From Cupriavidus oxalaticus (GTDB lineage Bacteria; Pseudomonadota; Gammaproteobacteria; Burkholderiales; Burkholderiaceae): a DNA stretch of 64,000 nt. The translations under genes were made by a program, and so were the position numbers. This document shows, one piece after another, positions 27,676-37,262 of the stretch; position 1 is the first letter of the stretch; the number at the start of each line of letters is the position of its first letter. A model generated the notes under the pieces. The model saw only the letters and a list, made by a program, of their open reading frames with translations. It was not told where the DNA came from and did not search any database. The DNA is taken from contig NZ_CP038636.1 in NCBI RefSeq assembly GCF_004768545.1, forward strand, positions 1-64,000. The letters are read 5' to 3'.

Positions 27676-28651
27676 CGTACTCGCCACGGCAAGGGAGCAG
27701 CAGTTCATGGCGGCAGATCTCGACGCCGCGCTCGCGGCGGGTGCCATCGGCATGTCCACCGGGCTTTATTACCCGCCTGCCAGGGCGGCGGACACCGCCG
27801 AAGTGATCGCGGTCGGCGCGCCGCTGACCAATGCCCAGGGCATCATCACGATGCATATCCGGGATGAGGGCGACGCCATCGTCGACGCATTGACCGAAGC
27901 GCTGCAGATCGGCCATGCGCTCGGCATCGAGACCGTACTGTCCCACCACAAGCTGGTCGGCAAGGCCAATCACGGGCGATCCGTGGAAACGCTGGCCATG
28001 ATCGAAGCTGCCGGCAGGAAGCAGTCGGTCTGCCTGGACTGCTACCCGTACAACGCATCGTCAACCATGCTGCTGCCGGCGAGGATTGCACAGTCCGATG
28101 ATGTCCGGGTGACATGGTCCAAGGCCGATCCCAGGGCAGCCGGGCGGTCACTGTTTGCATTGGCGCGGGAGCGGGGGACATCGCCCGAGGCGCTTGCCGA
28201 GGCCCTGCAACCAGCGGGCGCCATCTATTTCGCCATGAGCGAAGACGATGTGAGCCGCATCCTCCGGTACCCGGCCACGATGGTCGGTTCCGATGGCTTG
28301 GCACATGACGTGAGTCCGCATCCTCGACTTTGGGGAACCTTTCCTCGCGTACTGGGCCACTATGCGCGAGATCGGGGGCTCTTTTCGCTGGACATCGCCG
28401 TCCACAAGATGACCGGGCTGAGCGCGGGTCGCTTTGGCCTTGCCGGGCGAGGTATCGTCGCTGAGAACCACTATGCCGATATTGTCGTGTTCGACGAGCA
28501 ATCGGTGGGCGACTCGGCGACATTTGACCAGCCGACAGCAGTGAGTACTGGTATCAAGGCGGTGTTCGTTAACGGAAAGCTGGCCTGTCAGGACGGCGAG
28601 TCCAAGGACCTGCACGCCGGCAGTGTGCTGCGACACCGGCGCGCAACATAG
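27676..28651 (+). pseudogene. D-aminoacylase (amidohydrolase), 5'-truncated
   Basis: About 315 residues of an N-acyl-D-amino-acid deacylase: FMAADLDAALAAGAIGMSTG, ETVLSHHKLVGKANHGRS with metal-binding histidines, VGSDGLAHDVSPHPRLWGTF with the catalytic aspartate GSDG, and MTGLSAGRFGLAGRGIV. Family members have about 480 residues, so the first 160, including the HxH metal site, are gone. An internal ATG at 27707 could start a shorter protein but it should be inactive. The 5' break abuts the truncated DUF1330 gene head to head. Confidence 0.85.
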
Positions 28652-29164
28652 AACGTGTGGTGCATCAAGGTCCGGGCTCGCCGCCCGGTCCCCGTCACAG
28701 ATCGTGATACGCCCATTCCATTCCATTCAATGGTCTGGCAGCCATAGGGTATGGGTGATCCCAAGCGCTGACGCCGTAGCGAGGCGGCTGCGCAAAGAGC
28801 AGGCGAGATCTTGCACGAGTGCGCTGACGCTGCTCCGTGGATCAAGTACCAGATGACCCGCCTCGGGTTGACCTACGAATATCTCATGATGGCAGGCTGT
28901 TTCGCGGTGCCCGGCGTGGCTAGAGGCCCTGCCTCAGGAGGCATCCCGATTCCGGGCCGCCGGTCGTCACGCCTGGGATGGCGCTGAAGATCTGCCAAAT
29001 TAGATGCAGCGCGCCGTCAATGCCGGGCAGCCGATTGAGCATTTCCGCGTCGTGCGAAAGGAATAGCTCGGGCCGAAGCGTTCCCGACCCTAACCCGTCA
29101 TCCAATCTTCGGCGCCGTCAACGACCGCTGACAAGCAACTTCCGCCACTTGCCACATTGCTTTC
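28652..29164. other. Region with no recognisable gene
   Basis: Short frames on both strands have no family pattern. A direct word repeat ATTCCATTCCATTCAAT-like is seen near 28715-28730. This is probably debris between two truncated catabolic genes. Confidence 0.35.
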
Positions 29165-29291
29165 ACACGCCGACTTCGCCGACCTCGCTGGCTATGAAGT
29201 GCCTGTTCACGCAGACATTCCTCATCAAGAAGTTATCTTCCTCGACGAGACCGACCCCATGTCCTCTCCGATGAAGGAAACCACCGGTTGA
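29165..29291 (+). pseudogene. Xanthine dehydrogenase-type molybdenum subunit fragment
   Basis: The plus frame encodes GYEVPVHADIPHQEVIFLDE followed by TDPMSSPMK and a stop at 29289-29291. This is the conserved part close to the C-terminus of molybdopterin-binding subunits of the xanthine dehydrogenase family, where the active-site glutamate region (VGE) would follow. It is cut off on both sides. Confidence 0.7.
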
Positions 29292-29377
29292 ATCCACACC
29301 GATGAACGGACGGTGGCAGGGAGCCACCACAACGACGGCAACTGCCCAGGAGCGCGCATGTGTCTGCCAAGTTCCGG

Positions 29378-29959
29378 TCAGTTCCCGTGCGCACCATGTG
29401 CACGCATGTTTTCCAGCCACCGGATACGTGTCCTCTCGTTGGCAAAGGTAAGCCCATACAGGTTCTCGCGGATCGGCCTTATCCCGGCGAAACTCAGCAT
29501 ACTTCGCTCGAAGCCGCGGACTCCGTATGCGCCAAAGTACCAGCGATACAGCAGCGCCGGCATTCCCATGGTCACGATGATGCGTGCCGAGCGGCCGGCG
29601 AGCAGTCGTCTGGGGAACCCTTTCTCCTTGTAATCCATGGCAAATCCGGGCCGAAAGATGTGTTCGAGAAAACCCTTGAATAGCGCCGGCATGGTTCCGT
29701 GCCATAGCGGAAACAGGAAAACCCAATGCTCCGCCCAGCGCATGTCCTCCCTTGGCCGCTCCAATGCTGGAGGCAGTGTGCCAGTCTCGAACTCAGCCTG
29801 CGTGCGAAGCAGCGGGAAGTCGAGCTTCGCCACCTCAATGCGCCGTACGCCGTGTCCTGCCGTGGTCGCGCCTTGAGCGTAGGCGTCCGCCAGCGCATGC
29901 AGCAAGCGCTGGCCCGATGGGTCTGGATGCCCCTGGATGATCACGATGCGCTTGGACAT
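29378..29959 (-). CDS. NAD(P)H quinone oxidoreductase, flavodoxin-2 fold
   Basis: A 193-residue FMN or FAD enzyme of the Flavodoxin_2 family (KefF/MdaB-like). It starts MSKRIVIIQGHPDPSG, with the flavin phosphate loop GHPDPSGQ at 9-16, contains WVFLFPLWHGTMPALFKGF (about 88-106, the loop around the isoalloxazine ring) and IIVTMGMPALLYRWYFG. ATG 29957-29959 is set by family alignment. It lies 41 bases after the esterase stop on the same strand, so the two form an operon. It may protect against quinones or reduce aromatic products released by the esterase. Confidence 0.88.
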   Translation of the reverse strand: MSKRIVIIQGHPDPSGQRLLHALADAYAQGATTAGHGVRRIEVAKLDFPLLRTQAEFETGTLPPALERPREDMRWAEHWVFLFPLWHGTMPALFKGFLEHIFRPGFAMDYKEKGFPRRLLAGRSARIIVTMGMPALLYRWYFGAYGVRGFERSMLSFAGIRPIRENLYGLTFANERTRIRWLENMRAHGAHGN

Positions 29960-30000
29960 GTTGCGGGCGAAGCTGTTCGGAAGGCCAGCGGTACGACGCA

Positions 30001-31488
30001 CTAAGGCACGCCGTGCCAGAGGGCAAGCCTCACGGCCAACGGGTCGTCTACCACGGCAGACGGCGTGTCGAAGCGCATCGTTGACCTGTGGACCGGATCG
30101 TAGGTGGGCCAGCCGCAATCGCCGTTGACCGCGAACGCAACCCAAGCCCGGTGCATCGCGTCGGCGAGCGGCTGTGGCGGTGTTGGGCCGACCAGCGCCT
30201 CTGCTCCGGGGCCCAGAGTATCGAAGATGAATGGTATCTCCACCCCATGCGCCGCGCCCAGACGACCTCCCAACTGTGGCGAACGCCAGGCGAACTCATA
30301 CATGTACGTCGAGACCCGGGCATTCGCCGCGTGAGCGTCTGCGAGTCGAACGGCAGGGATGCGCCAGTACCAATCCGTCTGGATCTCTGAGAAGAGGTCA
30401 CCAGCGGTGGCCGTGGGATGTGCTGCGCGGTAGCCGCTCAGGCCTTCGGCCGGCAGGCCGTACGCGGCCACCAGCGCCAGGAGTGAGGCCTCGGTAATGC
30501 GATCTATGGCTCCGCTGGGGACCAGGAAGAGCCGGGTCTCCTCGGTATTCGAACCGACCAACAGTGCTGTGTTCGCGGCCGCTCCCGCGCGAATGGCGTC
30601 GATTGGGGGGGCAGGAAGAATTGCTCCATCGACCGTAGGCGCCCACGGGAGGCTGCTAAGCGCAACCTCCCCCCAGAATGCCGGGTCCGGATCGGCAGTC
30701 AGTTCCTCGCGCAATTGCGCCTGTGCCTGCAGAACCTGCGCGGGCGTGGTTGAGGCAATCGCCTCCCTGGTGGGATCGACCTTCAGGAGCGCCGCCAGCC
30801 TGTGGCCAATGCGTTTCGCCGTGGCGGCCGAAGTGACATGGGGTGTGTTTCCGCTTTCCACGATTGCCCGCCGAAACAACCCTTGCGCGCGTGGCACGGT
30901 AAGGAGGGTTGCGACGCTCATCCCGCCGGCCGACTGCCCAAAAATAGTGACCTGGCCTGGGTCCCCGCCAAATGCCTCAATGTTCTGCTGCACCCACTCG
31001 AGCGCGGCGATCTGGTCAAGTAGTCCGAGATTGGCGAGACCGTCGCCGAGATACAGGAAGCCCTCCGCACCCACCCTGTAGTTGATCGTGACGCACACCA
31101 CCCCGTCGCGCGCGAAGTGGCGGCCGTCATAGATAGGGGTAGCCCCGGTTGCATGGAACTCGAACATCCCACCGGGAATCCAGACCAACACCGGGCGCCC
31201 GGGTGGTCCGGGTTCAGGCGTCCAGATGTTGAGCGTTAGGCAATCCTCGCCGCCGCCAACGAGTTCTCCGAGTGCCTCCGCGATGCCGGGCGGGTACGCA
31301 ATCTGTGGCGATTTCGGCCCAAACGAGAGCGCATCCCGCACGCCAGGCCAGGGTGCTGCGGATTGCGGCAGCCGCAGCCTGTTCATGCCGAACGGTGGGG
31401 CAGCATATGGGATGCCCTTGAACGCGTACACGCCATCGCAGCGGAGGCCTCGCACCTTGCCAAGACGCGTTTCGACAATCGGGTACAT
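30001..31488 (-). CDS. Type B carboxylesterase
   Basis: A 495-residue alpha/beta hydrolase of the carboxylesterase B family. The nucleophile is S186 in GQSAGG, the acid lies in GSNTEETRLF and the histidine in GAAHGVEIPF. The oxyanion segment reads VWIPGGMFEF where most members have HGGG, an unusual change. I chose ATG 31488 because GGGGGAG lies just upstream; an in-frame ATG at 31533 has none. There is no signal peptide, so it acts in the cytoplasm. It is the first gene of a two-gene operon with the flavodoxin-type reductase. Substrates cannot be deduced. Confidence 0.88.
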   Translation of the reverse strand: MYPIVETRLGKVRGLRCDGVYAFKGIPYAAPPFGMNRLRLPQSAAPWPGVRDALSFGPKSPQIAYPPGIAEALGELVGGGEDCLTLNIWTPEPGPPGRPVLVWIPGGMFEFHATGATPIYDGRHFARDGVVCVTINYRVGAEGFLYLGDGLANLGLLDQIAALEWVQQNIEAFGGDPGQVTIFGQSAGGMSVATLLTVPRAQGLFRRAIVESGNTPHVTSAATAKRIGHRLAALLKVDPTREAIASTTPAQVLQAQAQLREELTADPDPAFWGEVALSSLPWAPTVDGAILPAPPIDAIRAGAAANTALLVGSNTEETRLFLVPSGAIDRITEASLLALVAAYGLPAEGLSGYRAAHPTATAGDLFSEIQTDWYWRIPAVRLADAHAANARVSTYMYEFAWRSPQLGGRLGAAHGVEIPFIFDTLGPGAEALVGPTPPQPLADAMHRAWVAFAVNGDCGWPTYDPVHRSTMRFDTPSAVVDDPLAVRLALWHGVP

Positions 31489-31743
31489 GGCCGGCTCCCC
31501 CGAAAGGTTGGCACTTGGATAGTGAATAGTCATGAAGGGCCGTGGCTGCTTTGCGCTGCATCAAGAGAAAGCGAGTCCTGGATGTCCCCCGCTCCGACAT
31601 CGGCCGCGTTTCAAGGCGGGAACCGCGCTTCGCACCGTTTTGAAAAACGGCACGCAGATTCTTGGTCCGTCGATAGATCAGTGATGCTCTTTGGTGCGTC
31701 GGATGGAATGCATTCTGTAGGCTGAATCGTCAAGGCCAACCCC

Positions 31744-31759
31744 GTTGACTTAGGTCAAC
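31744..31759. promoter_or_regulatory. FNR/FixK-like palindrome
   Basis: GTTGAC-TTAG-GTCAAC contains TTGA-N6-TCAA, the recognition core of Crp/Fnr-family regulators. It lies 133 bases before the quinone reductase-like gene and 256 bases from the divergent esterase operon; either could be regulated. Confidence 0.4.
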
Positions 31760-31891
31760 AGCGCTGGCGAGATAGCACCTAGTTTTAATGCAGAGGCTGC
31801 GTACATACGAGCGGCTAGTCTCAAGGCTTTGTCGCTATGTGTCGCCGATCTGCGACGTTGTTGTGGTACGAGACGGATACTCTCCAACGCT

Positions 31892-32947
31892 ATGAAACAC
31901 ATGCGCATCATAGTCACCAACTACGGCGGGCCCGATGCGCTTCACGTAGTGGAGGAGGAATGCCCCGAACCCAAGGCCGGCGAAGTGCGGGTGAGGGTGC
32001 TGGCAGCAGGTGTGGGCCAACCCGACCTAATGATGCGCGAGGGCTTTCACCCCGAAACGCCCCCGCTGCCTTTTACGCCCGGTTGGGATCTGGTCGGCAT
32101 GGTGGATAAACTAGGCAGTGGGGTCTCCGGGGTTGAACCCGGTCAGATCATTGCAGCCTTGCCGATCAGCGGCGCATACGCCGAGTTCGTCTGCCTGGCT
32201 GAGCGCGAACTGGTTCCCGTGCCTCCGGGAGTGGACGTGGCCGAGGCTGTCAGCCTCGTACTGAACTACGTTACTGCGTACCAGATGTTACATCGCTGCG
32301 CCAAAGTCGAGCCGGGTCAGCAGGTCTTGATTCACGGTGCGGCGGGCGGAGTTGGCTCGGCACTATTGCAGCTTGGGCGGCTCGCCGGGCTGCAAATGTA
32401 CGGGACCTGTTCATCGCAAGATGCGATGGCGGTTTCTGGCCTGGGCGGCATACCCATTGACTATCAAAGGCTTGATTTCGTGGAAGAGATACGGCGCCTG
32501 ACGGGTGACGGCGTAGACGTCGTCTTCGACGGCATCGGCGGCAGCAACATCTGGCGTTCCCGCGACGCTCTCCATCCCCGCGGGAAAGTCGTAGCCTATG
32601 GCCTTACTGCCTCGCTACGTGGGGGACGCCTGGCATCAGGTCGCTCGGGGCGCCGTAACCGTTTCCAGCGACTTGCGATTTTCGGTGTGTGTATTGTTGG
32701 AGGCTGGCTCCTCCCGGGCCGGAAGCGGGTGGTCCCCTACAGCATTCAATGGCTCAAGCGGATGAAACCGGCATTGTTCCGGCAGGACTTGACTGTTCTG
32801 CTGGACCTACTTCAACAAGAGAGAATCAAGCCGCTGATTGCTCGGAAATTCTCTCTTAGCGAGGCAAAACTTGCGCACGAGTTGCTCGGCGAGAAAGGCG
32901 TGGCCGGCAAAATCGTGCTCATGACCAACGAGGCGTTGATGGGGTGA
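31892..32947 (+). CDS. Zinc-independent quinone oxidoreductase (MDR superfamily)
   Basis: A 351-residue medium-chain reductase. The N-terminal GroES-like domain contains VRVLAAGVGQPDLMMREGF and the Rossmann domain has IHGAAGGVGSALLQLGRLAG with the NADPH-binding AAGGVGxxL motif. The catalytic zinc ligands of alcohol dehydrogenases are absent, as in zeta-crystallin-type quinone reductases. ATG 31892 or 31901 are both possible; there is no strong Shine-Dalgarno. Insertion of a basic segment (SGRSGRRNRFQRLAIFGVC) after about residue 250 is characteristic of a subgroup of synaptic vesicle VAT-1-like reductases. Confidence 0.88.
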   Translation: MKHMRIIVTNYGGPDALHVVEEECPEPKAGEVRVRVLAAGVGQPDLMMREGFHPETPPLPFTPGWDLVGMVDKLGSGVSGVEPGQIIAALPISGAYAEFVCLAERELVPVPPGVDVAEAVSLVLNYVTAYQMLHRCAKVEPGQQVLIHGAAGGVGSALLQLGRLAGLQMYGTCSSQDAMAVSGLGGIPIDYQRLDFVEEIRRLTGDGVDVVFDGIGGSNIWRSRDALHPRGKVVAYGLTASLRGGRLASGRSGRRNRFQRLAIFGVCIVGGWLLPGRKRVVPYSIQWLKRMKPALFRQDLTVLLDLLQQERIKPLIARKFSLSEAKLAHELLGEKGVAGKIVLMTNEALMG

Positions 32948-33195
32948 CCGACGCCAAGCTCGAAAACTCGCAAGTCAGGATTGGCCTGACTGAGGCGGAA
33001 AGGGCGAGCATGTAACGCTGGCCTGCCGCAACTACAGACTTCCGTTTCCGACCCAGTGCTGCCCCTGAAATAGGATTGACGACCGTCAGGTTCCGGCCCG
33101 ACATGAGACGATCGCGGATGAGGCCACGTCGATGACTTGCGAAATCGGAGTTCTGGATGACAGGCTTCTTCTCACGCACGCAAGCTCGGCGCAGC

Positions 33196-33534
33196 CTACG
33201 GAAAGTCTTCACGGCGCTCCGCCCATGTCAGGATCGCATCCAGTGCCGGACACAACGCCTGGCCCCAATCAGTCAGGCGGTAGTCCACCTTCGGCGGCAC
33301 CTGATGATAGACCGTACGCATCACGATGCCGTCCGCTTCGAGGCGGCGTAGCTGCTGGGCAAGCATCTTCTGTGTGATGCCGGGGATCAGTCTCTCGAGG
33401 TCCGAAAAGCGCTGTACCTGACCACCGAAAAGGTGAAACAAGATCACCAGCTTCCAGCGGCCTTCCAGCAGTTTGAATGCGGCTTCAACATCGATTGCGG
33501 CAGTCGCGGGAGTGTAGTTTTTTCGGTTAGCCAA
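33196..33534 (-). CDS. HxlR family transcriptional regulator
   Basis: A 112-residue winged-helix regulator of the HxlR type: AAFKLLEGRWKLVILFHLFG and then LIPGITQKMLAQQLRRLEAD, followed by the wing RTVYHQVPPKVDYRLTDWG. These proteins often sense aldehydes, quinones or redox state. It is divergent from a two-gene operon (SnoaL-like and SDR), starting 90 bases away, and likely represses it. Complete in length for the family. Confidence 0.92.
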   Translation of the reverse strand: MANRKNYTPATAAIDVEAAFKLLEGRWKLVILFHLFGGQVQRFSDLERLIPGITQKMLAQQLRRLEADGIVMRTVYHQVPPKVDYRLTDWGQALCPALDAILTWAERREDFP

Positions 33535-33624
33535 GGGTTACTTACTTTCTTGTGCGTTCTTGCGATACGGTAACTGTAGCGCCATGATTGGGGCATGAAA
33601 ACCTTCACGTTGAGGTGAACCCCG

Positions 33625-33951
33625 ATGAACATGATGCTGCCCCCGCCACTGGATGCCTATCTACTCGCGGAAACCGTCACCGACTCCGCCCCTCTCTCGA
33701 ACTGCTTTGCCGCCGATGCCGTCGTGCGGGACGAAGGCCGCACGATCAAGGGGCTGGAAGCCATCCAGGCCTGGAAGAAGGACAGCAAATCCAGGTACCA
33801 GTACAGCATTGAGCCGTTGGACGTATCCCAGGACGGCGCCACTGTGACGATGCACGCACGGCTCACGGGCACCTTTCCCGGTAGCCCAGTCGTGCTGACA
33901 TATACGTTCGTCCTGGCTGGCGGCAGGATTGCGTCGCTGGAGATTCGCTAA
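33625..33951 (+). CDS. SnoaL-like (NTF2 fold) small protein
   Basis: A 108-residue protein with the cone-shaped NTF2/SnoaL fold: [39 protein letters not shown] and a beta-rich end [20 protein letters not shown]. Members are isomerases, dehydratases or ligand-binding proteins. GAGGTGA is located upstream of ATG 33625. It overlaps the following SDR gene by one base (TAATG), hence translational coupling. The regulator HxlR is divergent. Confidence 0.85.
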   Translation: MNMMLPPPLDAYLLAETVTDSAPLSNCFAADAVVRDEGRTIKGLEAIQAWKKDSKSRYQYSIEPLDVSQDGATVTMHARLTGTFPGSPVVLTYTFVLAGGRIASLEIR

Positions 33952-34730
33952 TGAACTCCGCACCCGAACTTCTGGGGCTTCGGGCGCTCGTTACGGGCGG
34001 AACCAAAGGCGTCGGCAAGGCCGTTGTCGCACGCCTTTGCGAGGCAGGTGCGAACGTTCTGACGACTGCGCGTTCCCGTCCCGATGAACTTGCCGAAGAA
34101 CGGTTCATCGGGGCGGACATCACAACGGCCGAGGGCTGTAACGCCATCGTCGACGCAGTGCACGAGCGGTTCGGTGGCGTCGATATAGTCGTGCACGTCG
34201 TGGGCGGATCATCTGCACCGGCCGGTGGCTTCAGCGTGCTAGATGACGATGAATGGAACAAGGCATTGAGCCTGAACCTATTGCCGGCAGTGCGCATCGA
34301 TCGCGCGCTGTTGCCCTCGATGGTCGAGCAGCGTTCGGGCGTCATTATCCACGTCACGTCGATCCAGCGGCAATTACCGTTGCCGCAGGCGACGATTGCC
34401 TATGCCGCCGCCAAGGCTGCCCTGTCAAACTACAGCAATGCCTTGTCCAAGGAGGTCAGTCCGAAGGGCGTTCGCGTCGTGCGTGTCTCCCCGGGCTGGG
34501 TCGAGACGGATGCCGCCGCAGGTCTCGTTGCCGAGATCGCCCGACAAGGCGGCATCGACACGGAAGGCGCCCGCAAGATCATCATGGATTCGCTCGGCGG
34601 CATTCCTCTTGGCCGGCCGTGCTCACCCCGGGAAGTGGCAGAACTCATTGGTTTCCTCGTCACTGGCCGCGCCAGTGCCATCACCGGCACTGAGTACGTC
34701 ATCGACGGAGGAACTGTTCCGACTGCGTGA
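33951..34730 (+). CDS. Short-chain dehydrogenase/reductase (SDR)
   Basis: A 259-residue classical SDR. The NAD(P) loop is [12 protein letters not shown] at about 15-26, the catalytic Ser-Tyr-Lys are in VTSIQRQLP and [10 protein letters not shown], the structural motif is HVVGGSSAP (NNAG replaced by VVGG), and the C-terminus [15 protein letters not shown] is typical. Thus the active site is complete, but the NNAG motif is not canonical. It is coupled to the SnoaL-like gene and presumably under HxlR control. Confidence 0.92.
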   Translation: MNSAPELLGLRALVTGGTKGVGKAVVARLCEAGANVLTTARSRPDELAEERFIGADITTAEGCNAIVDAVHERFGGVDIVVHVVGGSSAPAGGFSVLDDDEWNKALSLNLLPAVRIDRALLPSMVEQRSGVIIHVTSIQRQLPLPQATIAYAAAKAALSNYSNALSKEVSPKGVRVVRVSPGWVETDAAAGLVAEIARQGGIDTEGARKIIMDSLGGIPLGRPCSPREVAELIGFLVTGRASAITGTEYVIDGGTVPTA

Positions 34731-35075
34731 TCTGAGCCGCTTGCCCGGCCGCCCTGGTGTCGAACGTGTCTGCCTACGGACAGGCAGCCACGACCAAGCC
34801 TCTTCTGCGAGACAGGGCATCTGTTCGCGACCGCCGCAACGGTCTACGAGCCGAAGGTCACAGCATCATTGACGACCGTCTCTTCTCGGTCCGGGAGCGG
34901 GCAGTCGTGAAATTTCTTTGAGCGACTCAAGCTGGCCGACTACAGCCATGGCGTTTCCGTCGTCCTTGGCCAGTTGCGGGGACACGTAATCCCGCGCGCA
35001 CCGGCGCCGGGGGATGCAAAGGAAGGCCGAGCCCGCAGGGCGAGGCCCGTCGAGTGGAGCGCGTTGGGTTCGCGC
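34731..35075. other. No recognisable gene
   Basis: Frames in this stretch resemble no family. A short peptide FFERLKLADYSHGVSVV is open around 34915-34965 without start signal. It ends at the stop codon of the minus-strand gene at 35076. Confidence 0.35.
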
Positions 35076-35906
35076 CTAGAGCCCCTCATACTTGCCTTCG
35101 GCGTCAACGTAGAGAATGCTCGTCAGGAACCACCTGGAACCTGCTTCGTGAAGGTGATACTCGTAATCAGCGGTGAAAGTCACGTTATGCTTCGTCTTGG
35201 TGTGGCGCGTCCTTACTATACAAGCGTTCACCGCGCCGAATTCGGTGTCGAGGATTGCCTCGCGATTGTCGTGTGAACAGTCGTCGCCGAATGACACGGG
35301 CTGTGGGCGATGCCCCGGCGGGCAATATTTTGAGATCAGCGCGTTGTAAGCGGATTCCGCAGCATCGATACCTTGGAAAGTATCCTGCGCGTTTGCCTGA
35401 TTAACGAAATCGTTCCATCTTTCATAGTCAGCGATGAAAGCACGAACCACGTCTTCGGGCTCCAAACCGTCAAGGGACGCTGCTGCCGGAGCGAACTCCG
35501 GCAGCGGTGCTTCAGGCTGTGGCGGTGCCTCGGGTTCCTGTAGTGCCTTTCCCCGAACCGCAACGCTTGCCTCGAAGTGACCCGGATCGCTGGCCGAAAT
35601 CCGGATCATGCTTGGAATAAAACTCTTGCCCTCGTACTCCGGGGTGGCTGAGTAGCGGCGAATCTGCCCTTTCTGAGCGAGTGGCACGACGGTGCGCTGA
35701 TCGATCCGAGCCTTCGATTCGGCGGCATGAGCCGGCACGTACACTGTGTTCGGAAGAATATCCTCGCCCCCGAACTCGAGAGGCATGAGCAGTAGCTTCA
35801 TGAGCTCTCCTCGCTTACATAAGTCTTCAGCTTTCCCGCGCGAATCGACGTGCCTGTAATCAGGCCCGACGCTGGGTGCGCCGAGATTTTTGAACCATTT
35901 CAACAT
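35076..35906 (-). CDS. Putative immunity protein with NTF2-like C-terminal domain
   Basis: A 276-residue soluble protein in two parts. The N-terminal half (MLKWFKNLGAPSVG to about 115) contains EFGGEDILPNTVYVPAHAAE and a block IRRYSATPEYEGKSFIPSMI, and after a Pro-rich linker (EPEAPPQPEAPLPE) the C-terminal half (about 145-276) has the look of NTF2-fold immunity domains, such as VVRAFIADYERWNDFVNQ and VTFTADYEYHLHEAGSRWFL. ATG 35906 has GGGAG upstream. With the adjacent SMI1/KNR4-type gene it suggests an immunity locus of a polymorphic toxin system, but no toxin gene is in the window. Family naming is tentative. Confidence 0.6.
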   Translation of the reverse strand: MLKWFKNLGAPSVGPDYRHVDSRGKAEDLCKRGELMKLLLMPLEFGGEDILPNTVYVPAHAAESKARIDQRTVVPLAQKGQIRRYSATPEYEGKSFIPSMIRISASDPGHFEASVAVRGKALQEPEAPPQPEAPLPEFAPAAASLDGLEPEDVVRAFIADYERWNDFVNQANAQDTFQGIDAAESAYNALISKYCPPGHRPQPVSFGDDCSHDNREAILDTEFGAVNACIVRTRHTKTKHNVTFTADYEYHLHEAGSRWFLTSILYVDAEGKYEGL

Positions 35907-35996
35907 CGGCCTTCTCCCTGTGCCGCTCAACATTCGGCAGGAACCGCGACTTCCAGATAGCGCAACCGGCTTGAAGTTATCCGCTCGGCGGCGGGG

Positions 35997-36506
35997 TCAC
36001 GGTTCGGATTGTTCATGCTCACGAAGCAGTTCCTCGGCCCATTCCTGAAGGGACAAATATGCGACGCTTCTCGATTGATCGTCATGCCAGTAGTGCAGCA
36101 GCTTGCCCCTCGACGGACCCGCAGTTTCATACACAACGAAGTCTCCCGAGTCGTTGGTTAGAACGGGCAACCACAAGGGGCTCCATGGCTCCATGAAGTC
36201 GGACGTCGGATCTGCAAAGAACGAACATTCCCTCCCTATTTCGCTTACCGAGAGCAGCCGCCGATTGTCCTTTCGACTGAGCGGTGAGTTCCATGGCTGC
36301 CCATCGTGCCAAGAGAACAGCACGCACACGTCGGCTGGCAGTTGGCCAACTTCTGGGACGGATGAGACAAGCCCAGCCAGGTCTCCCGCCTCAGCCGGAG
36401 GCCGAAGCGTCGCGCGGATATGTGGCGGAAGGACTCGCTCGATGCTGGTAAGGACGATCCTCAATGCAGATGGCGCTTGCTCGTTCATTGGTTGAGGTGA
36501 ACTCAT
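35997..36506 (-). CDS. SMI1/KNR4 (SUKH) family protein, putative immunity protein
   Basis: A 169-residue SUKH-superfamily protein. Typical signs are the helical start, the LPADVCVLFSWHDGQPWNS turn (the (L/I)P-x-x-(Y/V)-x-x-(L/F) pattern at about 65-83), LLSVSEIGRECSFF and the strands WLPVLTNDSGDFVVYETAG followed by LLHYWHDDQSRSVAYLSL. SUKH proteins are frequent immunity partners of nuclease and deaminase toxins delivered by contact-dependent or type VI systems. ATG 36506 is preceded by GGGACGGAG. It lies 90 bases before the NTF2-type gene on the same strand; both look like an orphan immunity pair. Confidence 0.8.
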   Translation of the reverse strand: MSSPQPMNEQAPSALRIVLTSIERVLPPHIRATLRPPAEAGDLAGLVSSVPEVGQLPADVCVLFSWHDGQPWNSPLSRKDNRRLLSVSEIGRECSFFADPTSDFMEPWSPLWLPVLTNDSGDFVVYETAGPSRGKLLHYWHDDQSRSVAYLSLQEWAEELLREHEQSEP

Positions 36507-36605
36507 GCTCCGTCCCTGATGTATCCGACGCTTCACAGCGTATAGAACCAAGGCGGGCTTGTCAGCTTCTGGATGAAAAGCCATCCTAACTGCCAGATGT
36601 TCTGC

Positions 36606-37196
36606 TTACGCGAACGCCCGCACGGTGGTCATCCGTTCATGAAGCATGAATCCGAACAACGCCCAGGCCGCTAGTCCTGCGACTGTCACTATTGCATCAC
36701 GTGCAGGTGTCCCGGCTGGGTAGCTGGTTCTCGCTTCCCGGTCCCGCCGGCGCGCTGACACGAAATCTGCCACCGCCCACGCCAGGAACGCGCCAAACAG
36801 CACTACTGCGGCGAGTGTTCCGTTGGCAAGCAGGTGCGCCAGGGCCCAGGCCTGCACGCCTGCCAGCATCGGATGGCCGAGCGCAGCCTTGATGCGGTTG
36901 CCAGGCACGTATGCCGCCGCAATCAGCACGAAGGCCGGGATTGTGAGAAATGCCGCAAAGTGCCGCCCCCACGCCGGTGGCGTCCAGACCATCACAGGAT
37001 GCGCGCTGGCCAGGCCGTAGCCCCAGACAACCACCGCCAGGCCGGCAATCGAAACCAGGGTGAACAAGCCTTTCCAGCGACGCGGGCCGAGCTTGGCAAT
37101 CTGCGCGGTGCGCCATGAGTCAGCAACCATGCGCACCGAGTGCGCGCCCAGGAAAATGAACAATCCCAATACTAGTAGCGTCATGAAGCGCCCCAT
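36606..37196 (-). CDS. NnrU family membrane protein
   Basis: A 196-residue integral membrane protein with about five or six transmembrane helices (MTLLVLGLFIFLGAHSVRMV, GLFTLVSIAGLAVVVWGYGL, FAAFLTIPAFVLIAAAYVPG, LANGTLAAVVLFGAFLAWAV, IVTVAGLAAWALFGFMLHER). The GHPMLAGVQAWALAHLLANG segment is the NnrU/isoprenylcysteine methyltransferase-like signature. NnrU is linked with nitric oxide respiration in alpha-proteobacteria, though the family is wider. The start is uncertain: ATG 37196 or 37187; neither has a clear Shine-Dalgarno. It stands alone. Confidence 0.85.
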   Translation of the reverse strand: MGRFMTLLVLGLFIFLGAHSVRMVADSWRTAQIAKLGPRRWKGLFTLVSIAGLAVVVWGYGLASAHPVMVWTPPAWGRHFAAFLTIPAFVLIAAAYVPGNRIKAALGHPMLAGVQAWALAHLLANGTLAAVVLFGAFLAWAVADFVSARRRDREARTSYPAGTPARDAIVTVAGLAAWALFGFMLHERMTTVRAFA

Positions 37197-37262
37197 TTCA
37201 TTAACGTCCGGCACACGCCTAAGCTGGACTTATGCCTCCACCCCTACACAGGAGAGTTTCCC

